Assembly (NCBI GenBank): GCA_902605365.1
Contig: CACLCM010000002.1
Location: 39,964-103,963 of the forward strand
Direction of reading: 5' to 3'
DNA length: 64,000 nucleotides
Source of the DNA: an uncultured Candidatus Poseidoniales archaeon
GTDB lineage: Archaea > Thermoplasmatota > Poseidoniia > Poseidoniales > Poseidoniaceae
Shown here: in pieces, positions 58,301 through 64,000 of the stretch
How positions within the stretch are numbered: position 1 is the stretch's first letter
Layout: the number at the start of each line of letters is the position of its first letter
Made by a program: the position numbers and the translations under genes
The notes under the pieces: generated by a model
The model's input: the letters and a program-made list of their open reading frames with translations, nothing else
Database searches by the model: none
Told to the model about the DNA's origin: nothing

Positions 58301-59508
58301 TTTCCAGTCGAAGACCATGGGCCAATCCAATCACTATTCGAATCGGCGGGCTGAATCTTACAGAAATCACTTGAACCACATGCGGGAGACATGTAAAGAT
58401 TTGACATTCCATATATTCCCTGATCGCTATCTAAAGTTGCAGCTATTGTGAAATTGGTATAGATATCAATGAAATCCCGACCAATGACGCCCGGAGTTGC
58501 TCCTATTGGATTCCTAGCAAGGTCTTCTATTGCTGCAGCACCTGTTGAAGAGTCTTGGGCCAGTTTTCGAATAGCAGGCCCTCCTCCAAGGTGGTCAGCA
58601 AGATACAGAAGGAAAATGAATCCACCTCCATAATCTGCAATTCTCTGATTCCACCATCTTACGGAGTGATAACTTGCTGTAGTCCATGCATTAACGTGAC
58701 CGTACAATGTAGAAGATCCTCCAAAACACAGGAATGCAGCCATATCTGCAGCTCCTTCATCTATCCATAGGTTCTCATAAGGGTCGAGAGCGTTGTGAAG
58801 TAAATGTTGTAACTCATGAGCTAGGATTACCTTTGACCAAGTTAGAGGCGCATCATCAATATCAATGAAAATTGCTTCACGAGACGAAGACATACCTGGA
58901 GAGAAATATCCTCCGATATTGTAAGCCCCATCGATTGCATAAATGATGATTTCAATCTGACAATTGTTGTCTACATCAGGGGCGGCAATACCTCTACCGT
59001 CGAAATAATCCTTACCAAAGTAAGTCATCAAAGTAGGGTAAACTGTCGAATCCCATGTGCTAGCCCAGTTATTCAAGACAGTTGAAGAGAGTGTCCTTCC
59101 GCTTTGAACCATAAATGCGGCAGTAGAAGTTGTTTTTTCGATTGTTACATCTATCGAGCCACCAGATGTAGGAACTGTTGCAGAATCACCTTCGTTGTAC
59201 GGAGTGCAAGCTCTACCACTGGTCTTAGATTGAGGAGATGTTGCGATATCTACACCAGGCATTCCCTCATCAACCCATGAATCTTTCATCAATCGAGTTG
59301 CACTGTACAACATTTCATTGCTGTCTGCAATCATGTAAGGATGTGCATTTGATGGCACAAAGTCACCGATATCAGCAAAAACTGGAGAGAATTCATCCAC
59401 CTCGTCTAGCGTTTCACTAGATGAGTCCGCAGACACCATTGGAGACAAAGATGAGAGGAGGAAAACTGCTAGAATTGTGTAAGCGCGATTAGAGCAGCGT
59501 TCGGACAT
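55327..59508 (-). CDS. Giant surface metalloprotease with PKD repeats
   Basis: The preferred ATG (M9 of the track ORF) starts MSERCSNRAYTILAVFLLSS, a signal peptide. HELQHLLHNALDPYENLWID (HExxH) with WIDEGAADMAAF as a possible third ligand lies near residues 230-255, a gluzincin-like protease site. At least five PKD-type beta domains follow (WDFGDGNTSS, WDWGDGDIES, WQFDEGVN, WNFSDGTSSE, WDFGDATPIS). A C-terminal membrane segment (VILALIVAVLVLGWAVM) and a basic tail ending RPLRRRR anchor it. It probably degrades extracellular protein. It diverges from a secreted M28 peptidase, which suggests shared use. Confidence 0.78.
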   Translation of the reverse strand: MSERCSNRAYTILAVFLLSSLSPMVSADSSSETLDEVDEFSPVFADIGDFVPSNAHPYMIADSNEMLYSATRLMKDSWVDEGMPGVDIATSPQSKTSGRACTPYNEGDSATVPTSGGSIDVTIEKTTSTAAFMVQSGRTLSSTVLNNWASTWDSTVYPTLMTYFGKDYFDGRGIAAPDVDNNCQIEIIIYAIDGAYNIGGYFSPGMSSSREAIFIDIDDAPLTWSKVILAHELQHLLHNALDPYENLWIDEGAADMAAFLCFGGSSTLYGHVNAWTTASYHSVRWWNQRIADYGGGFIFLLYLADHLGGGPAIRKLAQDSSTGAAAIEDLARNPIGATPGVIGRDFIDIYTNFTIAATLDSDQGIYGMSNLYMSPACGSSDFCKIQPADSNSDWIGPWSSTGNAVEGWGVQVFKFTPGSASPAPLTMRFTGDIPGMDGVIMSRASADGIYTRSDINFNGAVGTALVPGFGNITDEIWAITWLASNQGDCDYTSCGSSYPQGVIDVEAARITSPASLTLNSTVLADRDGDSMVDTAEIEFNVLSNAFFEDLDVEIQVKNSSGIVLDTMETRVQAGGGVDVSTKFWYTAKTSEVHTFHLTMTDMLGDVVDTTQTGAQFLDNMRPVANSSLEQVEVQTWDNVLFVGNGFDAWGLSLANNTLPYLDDPVAYAWDFGDGNTSSLKSPVRAYLGAGSYNVSLRILDQGGTWSLSDVKSINVTDLTSPIPTISVNGQVIVDNLTILTGQIIQFSAAMTTDNVPVSHLQFTWDWGDGDIESGKGLSQAYHLWADGLTAVTVYNLTLTVSDGINSASLVLEIIVNNRAPGQIFSDVIITETFTATMLPDVFDDVDGELVAWSWQFDEGVNLDGGVVDRTDLFVAMSSNDQNPMVAWSTPGVKYVNLTVTDNDGAMASSQIMVQVLNQLPVAQFTVRDAGSAGSPIIDFRIEDGQVDVPYTFDGRTSFDPDGSVGDSSDLTFTWNFSDGTSSEESLFTHNFSTPGEHIVMLVVTDENGLSSESRILSIRIENPKPIISVRILDAWYDGSLITSSTPMAEGAQPTDWSHTFDDEGNVVTTPNQMLFFDSAGTRDGDRSYEGRFVPLESNNSNWNGIVEYSWDFGDATPISHEAMPWHSFERPGTYKVSLTVRDSYLTGDVTRATFTVVVNEPPVIGEFDIVDTVYVGESIVLDANISDAEEISEYVVWRDLDVNDGLYTDRDERISSAIVVLWESDLEFDSDGNGDPADDWITPSGADGIRVAASWDTVGVSSLRVSVCDGMGVCVQKDTEVTILAEKSADPSLSDFSVQDWQDWFVEASGESMVILALIVAVLVLGWAVMRSPTEIEEEAEQAAATYEVEEVQSYGGVLGMDQHTPPPAPGILSKDERRSGSSGYIRPLRRRR

Positions 59509-59596
59509 TATCATACCTCCATGGAAACGCATTGCTGCATTACAAATATCCGTGTTCCAATGAGGTATTTAATAGTCGGCGAATGTGGCATCATCA

Positions 59597-60748
59597 ATGC
59601 GAATGGGAATTGCCGTGATTTTGGCTATACTTCTCATGTCGTCAGCATTATCAAAAACGGGTGCCCAAGAGGGTGAAGAGACCCCAATCGGGTGCCAACT
59701 TTCATTCGATGGAGACATTGCGAATCAATCTGTTCAATTCCAAACAGGCCTTGGGCCTAGATTGCCGGGTTCCGCTGCTAGTTCTGAACTTCGTGAATCG
59801 ATTAAAAGTAACTTGTCAGGATGGCATATAACAGAATCTACACACCATGTAAACGGCATGGTTTTGACTAATTTGTTTGCTACGTGGAACAAAGGCGCAG
59901 GCTCGACTGTTATGTTTGCTGCCCATTACGATACAAGGCACAAGGGCGACCTAGATTGGAATGAAAGTATGCGAGACAAACCAATTGATGGAGCTAATGA
60001 TGGGGCTAGCGGAGTTGCTGTCCTTATAGAATTAGCAAGACACATACCAAGCATGAATCTGACTCATGAAGTGACCTTATTCTTCACAGATGGAGAAGAC
60101 CAAGGAGAGTACAGTAACGCTTCCTCGTGGATTTTAGGAGCCAGAGCTTGGGCTGATAATCTTACGACTAGTGAGGCAGATAATATCGAATCATTCATTT
60201 TAGTAGACATGATTGGAGACTCTGATTTGACTTTAAGAAAAACCAAACCTGGAAATTCAAGTTTATGGAACCGTACAGAAAATAAGATCAGATACCTAGA
60301 TGAAGTTTGTAATTATGGTGAAACAACATATTTCGATTTCGAAAAATATGATTCAATAATAGACGACCACGTCCCAGCAGATGAACTTGGAATACCTGCG
60401 ATAGACATTATTGACACAAGATATGGTGAAGGTGCAAGTTTCTTGGGAGGGCATTGGCACACTCATAATGATACAGCGGACAAAGTCAGTGCTGATTCTC
60501 TTCAGAAAATCGGTTATATCTTAGAATCAGGCCTAAAAACTGGTTCATGGTTGAACATCAGAGTTCAAGAAAATACTGAACTGGAAGAGCAGGAACAAGT
60601 AGAAGAAAATGACAACGAAGAACATGATGAAACATCAGGCCTAGAGGCTGATGAAATGTTTATTGGAGTGTTACTGATATGTTGCACCCTACTAGTTTGG
60701 GGTAACTTAGCATGGCGTATTTTCGCGGATAACAGAGGGGAGGGGTGA
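59597..60748 (+). CDS. Secreted, membrane-anchored M28-family metallopeptidase
   Basis: M28 enzymes are two-zinc exopeptidases. The zinc ligands are visible: AAHYDTRHKG (His, Asp), GANDGASGVAVLIELAR (Asp), FFTDGEDQGEYS (Glu and Asp) and HTHNDTADKVS (His). A signal peptide opens the protein (GIAVILAILLMSSALS) and a membrane segment near residues 355-375 anchors it, with an acidic Glu-rich linker before. The ORF track starts at GTG 59585; ATG 59597 (MRMGIAVIL) is a close alternative. It shares a gap of under 90 bases with the divergent PKD metalloprotease. Confidence 0.85.
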   Translation: MRMGIAVILAILLMSSALSKTGAQEGEETPIGCQLSFDGDIANQSVQFQTGLGPRLPGSAASSELRESIKSNLSGWHITESTHHVNGMVLTNLFATWNKGAGSTVMFAAHYDTRHKGDLDWNESMRDKPIDGANDGASGVAVLIELARHIPSMNLTHEVTLFFTDGEDQGEYSNASSWILGARAWADNLTTSEADNIESFILVDMIGDSDLTLRKTKPGNSSLWNRTENKIRYLDEVCNYGETTYFDFEKYDSIIDDHVPADELGIPAIDIIDTRYGEGASFLGGHWHTHNDTADKVSADSLQKIGYILESGLKTGSWLNIRVQENTELEEQEQVEENDNEEHDETSGLEADEMFIGVLLICCTLLVWGNLAWRIFADNRGEG

Positions 60749-60824
60749 AATCCGCGCACGACTTCCGCTTACTTACACGGGGGGATAACAAATCAGCGAT
60801 GATAAGACGAATCGGCTTGCAGCA

Positions 60825-61646
60825 TTGCGCCAAAGGGTGCAATCAAAGTTGGTAAAGTCGCGTATTGCCACCCGTAGAAGGGAAAAAAAGGCTGAAGAAG
60901 AAATTGTGGTTCAAGTGAACTCACCAGAAAGACTTCCATTTCTCGATGAAGAAATTATTTCTGACGGCGATCGTAGAAGAAGAATCGCATCTGCTCTTGT
61001 GATGATTGGAGCTTTGATGGGTGTTCTTTCAGGAACTTTGATTCTGCAAGGTAATCCATCTGGATTGCTAAATTCCTCTTTATTCAAGAGTAATGACGCA
61101 CTCGACATACATGGCAGTGTTTTGGACGAAGACGGTTATGCTGTTGAAGGCGTAACTATCGAATTAGTCGACATAGATTCTGCTTCGGTAATCAAAAGCG
61201 ACTTGACAGATGTCAATGGAAGATATATCATAGAAGAGGTTAGTGTCAAGGAATATGAGTTGCACTTATCTAAACAAGGCTATGAAACCGTTATTTTATT
61301 CTTTCAACCAGAACCCATTGGAATTTCACCAGTAACAATGGTTGAAGGTGATGGTGAGAGAACTAAAGATGAACGCTCACAAACAGAAGGGTGGTCTATG
61401 GAAAATGCTGTCGCACTTGCTACAGTTGAAGGGCTTTTCACTATTGGTTGCGCATTGATCGGAGTGCATGCGTCGTTTGAGATCAAGCGAAAGAAGCGCT
61501 ATCGAAGAACTCAAGCATTCTGTTGGGTAGGCCTTTTCAGTAGGGGACTAATCATATTTGGTCCAGCATTAATATTACTAAGCATGATACTTTTGATGTT
61601 GAACAAAGATGAATTTGAAGACCAAAAAGAGTTGGAGGCATTTTGA
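60825..61646 (+). CDS. Membrane protein with carboxypeptidase-regulatory-like domain
   Basis: A basic cytosolic start (SRIATRRREKKAEEEIV) leads to a membrane segment near residues 55-75, an external beta-sandwich that fits a CarboxypepD_reg-like domain (DIHGSVLDEDGYAVEGVTI and NGRYIIEEVSVKEYELHLS), and two more membrane segments at the C-terminus. Such domains often bind peptides or sugars. The start is uncertain: TTG 60825 is the first in frame, GTG 60837 is another choice. The 3' end overlaps the start region of the thymidylate-kinase-like gene, so they probably form an operon. Confidence 0.6.
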   Translation: MRQRVQSKLVKSRIATRRREKKAEEEIVVQVNSPERLPFLDEEIISDGDRRRRIASALVMIGALMGVLSGTLILQGNPSGLLNSSLFKSNDALDIHGSVLDEDGYAVEGVTIELVDIDSASVIKSDLTDVNGRYIIEEVSVKEYELHLSKQGYETVILFFQPEPIGISPVTMVEGDGERTKDERSQTEGWSMENAVALATVEGLFTIGCALIGVHASFEIKRKKRYRRTQAFCWVGLFSRGLIIFGPALILLSMILLMLNKDEFEDQKELEAF

Positions 61647-61648
61647 CA

Positions 61649-63001
61649 ATGTATCTGATTAGCGTCGAAGGTGGCGACGGTTCTGGAAAGGGTGAAGCCG
61701 TTAGAATCCTAGCAACTTTAGCCAACCGTTTAGCATTCCCAAACGTACACGTTACCCATGAGCCTAGACGCCATAGTGAATTAGGTAAACTCGCTCTAAG
61801 GGCAGTAAGTAAGGGAGAACATACTCCTTTGCAAGAAGCAGGATTATTTGCAGCAGACCGTGTTGACCATTCACACACATGGATTAGACCTAGGTTGCTA
61901 AAAGGAGACCTGGTAATTTCGGATCGAAACATACACTCGAGTTTGGTTTACCAAGGAGTTGTAGGAAAACTAGGATTGAAACAAGTAGCGAAGATGAATG
62001 CTGCTGCAATGATACCAGACCTGGTAATTTGGATAGATTGCGACCCTGCTAAAGCGATGAAGAGAATAAATTCAGGAACTCTTAGAATGGCTGGTGAAAA
62101 ACATGAATATTTCGAAACAACAGAAATTCAAACAAAAATACGTGCAGGTTTTAGAGGCATATTATCTGGGGAAATTGAGACTCCGGCGCCATTTAGTCGC
62201 TCGATAATTATTGGACCTGTTCTCAATGAAGGGGGACTAGATGATTTAGAAAGGCAATTGTCACAGGCACTGAGTACATTCTTCAACCGAAGACTGGAAC
62301 CGTTGAATGTTAATCGTGATGAAGTAGATAGACATCTTCTGAAAAGTCTGACTACAGGGGTACAAACTCAACAAAAACTCCCAGGGGCACCCTCTCAGCA
62401 TATTTCTTTGTTAGAAGATTGGCTGGATGGTAAATCTCCAGCACAATGGATGCAATTAGCAGAGGATGAATGGGATGAGAAAAGAGCACGAGCCTCCGAT
62501 GTACCAGGTAGACCCATAGCTCATTCCTCGTGGGCCATATTAGGAACATTATCCCTTACAGATACCACTGATGTACCTAGCCTTCACAGACAACTTGGTC
62601 CAGTTCGCTCGGTCACCAAGAGGCACACTCAAAGACTCGTGAAATGGATGGAGCAAGAGAGGTGGATACACAGGCAGCAGAGTCACGTGCCTTTCGCAGA
62701 AGCACAGATGTTCAAATTACGAAAGAGTAGGCTCGGATATGGCAGACTATGCCTTGCCATGTGGCCTCTTCGAATTGCGTTAGCAAGTTGGCGCAGGTCA
62801 AACCCTGAAAGCGATTGGGCAAACGCTTTATCTGAAATAATTCAATCTACAGATGACAAAAAGGTGCCACTGCAAATACGTAATGCTGTCAAGCATGTTA
62901 TTGAAAGACTGAACCTAATTTCAAGTGGTCACGCTGAATGCCCAGTTCCACAAAACGAAGAGGAATTAGTAATCTGGTGGGCGACTGAACCACCTCAATA
63001 A
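61649..63001 (+). CDS. Thymidylate-kinase-like protein with C-terminal extension
   Basis: The first 215 residues follow the thymidylate kinase plan: YLISVEGGDGSGKGEAV (P-loop), THEPRR, DRVDHSHTWIRP and VISDRNIHSSLVYQG (DR motif). In Walker A the Ser/Thr after the Lys is replaced by Gly (GDGSGKGE), which may change nucleotide use. A further 230 residues of unknown fold follow, partly helical and basic, with a possible winged helix near LGPVRSVTKRHTQRLVKWME. Normal kinases have about 210 residues. ATG 61649 has GGAGG 10 bases upstream; the TTG at 61643 is less likely. It may not be the cell's main dTMP kinase. Confidence 0.72.
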   Translation: MYLISVEGGDGSGKGEAVRILATLANRLAFPNVHVTHEPRRHSELGKLALRAVSKGEHTPLQEAGLFAADRVDHSHTWIRPRLLKGDLVISDRNIHSSLVYQGVVGKLGLKQVAKMNAAAMIPDLVIWIDCDPAKAMKRINSGTLRMAGEKHEYFETTEIQTKIRAGFRGILSGEIETPAPFSRSIIIGPVLNEGGLDDLERQLSQALSTFFNRRLEPLNVNRDEVDRHLLKSLTTGVQTQQKLPGAPSQHISLLEDWLDGKSPAQWMQLAEDEWDEKRARASDVPGRPIAHSSWAILGTLSLTDTTDVPSLHRQLGPVRSVTKRHTQRLVKWMEQERWIHRQQSHVPFAEAQMFKLRKSRLGYGRLCLAMWPLRIALASWRRSNPESDWANALSEIIQSTDDKKVPLQIRNAVKHVIERLNLISSGHAECPVPQNEEELVIWWATEPPQ

Positions 63002-63003
63002 GT

Positions 63004-63756
63004 TCATTCTTCTTCTGCACTAAGAGTAAAGCGACTACCTGATGGCAATAGAACTCTGGATGGGTCTTTTGAGAAAAATAGTGGCCTTGCCGATAAAGAA
63101 GATGCTAGAAACGCTCCCACAAATATTCCAAATGGAGTTCCTGTAATCAATCGCATAAAAGAAGTCGATTCATAATCAGTTAGCATCTGACTGAATCCAT
63201 CCAAAGCCATTGGTATAACCGAAATTGCAGCTACTATCAGAATCAATCTTGTTCTAGTATTATTCTTGTAAGTAGAATCAAGTTTGTCATCTGGGAACAT
63301 AGATAGGAAGGAATCCCTTAATGTCCACCGATTTAACCCTCTTCTAGAAAACAAAAAACCGCCGATTGCTAAACCGAAGAAGATACCTATGTCACGAACA
63401 CAGACAGGCATCTGGTTGCCGTTTATATCCCAAGAACGCTCCCATTTCATATGACAATTCAAATCTCCAAATCCATATACAAATGCAGCATAAGGATCTA
63501 GTTCACTCCAAGCGAATTCTCCATGCACGCTTTGGTTGTGTCCAGTACTTTGACCTCCACTAGTTTGGACATTACCCCATGAATCCTCAGAATAATAATC
63601 TATCATATTTGCTCTACCAGATAAATCAGGTACACTGTTAGCAGGAAGGTATGCTGGAACTAAGAAAAAGGATATCAGGAAAAATGTTGCAATTCCACCA
63701 ACCCAGTTCCCTATTTTCCTCTCACGGGCTCGATTCTCCAACCCATTCCTTTCCAT
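63004..63756 (-). CDS. Four-TM membrane protein, unknown function
   Basis: This 250-aa protein has membrane segments near residues 18-38, 125-143 and 165-185, and one more near 205-225. The region between the first two is external and has many Trp, Tyr and two Cys (LNCHMKWE, MPVCVRD). It ends SAEEE. No family is recognised. It converges on the thymidylate-kinase-like gene with a gap of two bases. Confidence 0.65.
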   Translation of the reverse strand: MERNGLENRARERKIGNWVGGIATFFLISFFLVPAYLPANSVPDLSGRANMIDYYSEDSWGNVQTSGGQSTGHNQSVHGEFAWSELDPYAAFVYGFGDLNCHMKWERSWDINGNQMPVCVRDIGIFFGLAIGGFLFSRRGLNRWTLRDSFLSMFPDDKLDSTYKNNTRTRLILIVAAISVIPMALDGFSQMLTDYESTSFMRLITGTPFGIFVGAFLASSLSARPLFFSKDPSRVLLPSGSRFTLSAEEE

Positions 63757-63814
63757 GATTTTTTCTAACTGTTCTTAGCGTATATCTTTTCCCTCGGATT
63801 GTAGTGGCCTATGC

Positions 63815-64000
63815 ATGGAGGAGAAGGTTGGATTCAGGCGAGCCCTCTCCGCATCGATTGTGTTAGGGCTATATTCCGGATTCATGCTTGCAGTGGCTAT
63901 TGCTATGAGTGTCAGACAAGACGGTTTCCGACTAGCGGTCTTTCTTTGGGGAGTTACTATAGTGGTAAGTGCTTTATTTTTGACTCCTGTGCTTGCGGGT
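63815..64000 (+). CDS. Membrane protein, partial (runs off the window)
   Basis: ATG 63815 opens 62 codons with no stop up to the window edge. The residues (EEKVGFRRALSASIVLGLY and on) form two hydrophobic stretches separated by a short polar loop with Arg and Gln, so this is an N-terminal fragment of a membrane protein. A GGAG upstream is not evident, and an overlapping frame starting at 63811 (MHGGEGWIQ) is also open. The family is unknown. It diverges from the 250-aa gene. Confidence 0.5.
   Translation, partial: MEEKVGFRRALSASIVLGLYSGFMLAVAIAMSVRQDGFRLAVFLWGVTIVVSALFLTPVLAG

Overview
The window is a compact archaeal chromosome segment, most likely from a marine Euryarchaeote of the Marine Group II (Poseidoniia) type. 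The archaeal side is shown by eL42, eS27, aIF2-alpha, Nop10, a PAC2-family protein, ABCE1, Hel308 with Cgi121, an archaeal RPA pair, archaeal lipid genes and an archaeal type IV pilin. Bacterial-type genes typical of that group sit among them: gyrB-gyrA and mutS-mutL. The lineage is inferred from gene content, not from a marker-gene search. Genes are tightly packed, many same-strand neighbours overlap by ATGA or TTGA, and five convergent pairs share the last four bases of their stop codons.

Layout. 1-1.3 kb: two unknown membrane proteins. 1.4-3.9 kb: translation operon eL42-eS27-aIF2-alpha-Nop10-PAC2, then a convergent ubiquitin-like sulfur-carrier protein. 3.9-7.5 kb: tRNA-Ser(CGA) with what looks like a small integrated element, bounded by a 27-bp copy of the tRNA 3' end. 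It carries an HTH/coiled-coil/HEPN-like protein and a divergent HEAT-repeat protein with a palindromic site between them. 7.6-9.9 kb: two unknown membrane proteins, one with a SAP domain. 10-15.8 kb: two tandem RecB/Cas4-like nucleases with OB-like tails, ABCE1 with a degraded ferredoxin domain, and uL16. 15.9-21.7 kb: a membrane-anchored protein, then mutS-mutL. 21.7-26.6 kb: aroA, moaA, a pilin, and a prenyl-synthase/geranylgeranyl-reductase pair. 26.6-30.3 kb: a degenerate HemC-like protein, a coiled-coil protein and a SAP-repeat protein.

30.3-35.9 kb is one minus-strand run that reads RPA1, RPA-associated protein, an unknown 117-aa protein, two half-size TadB/TadC-like membrane proteins and a CpaF/TadA-like ATPase. 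36-42 kb: TldE/TldD, Cgi121 and a Hel308-like helicase. 42-48.4 kb: TerB-like protein, large envelope protein, SprT-like protease, hotdog thioesterase, AstE/AspA-type zinc enzyme and a LeuA-family synthase. 48.4-54.3 kb: gyrA, gyrB and aroD. 54.3-60.7 kb: surface proteins including a 1401-aa PKD metalloprotease and a divergent M28 peptidase, which fits a protein-degrading heterotroph. 60.8-64 kb: a membrane protein with a carboxypeptidase-regulatory-like domain, a thymidylate-kinase fusion, and membrane proteins up to the window edge.

The best candidate for an undescribed system is the tRNA-Ser island at 3970-7530. The base that differs between its two tRNA-end copies indicates which copy is the displaced original. 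Other unusual points are the loss of metal-ligand cysteines in eL42 and ABCE1, a thymidylate kinase whose P-loop lacks the usual Ser/Thr, and a recurrent Glu-Glu-Glu C-terminus on six unrelated proteins.
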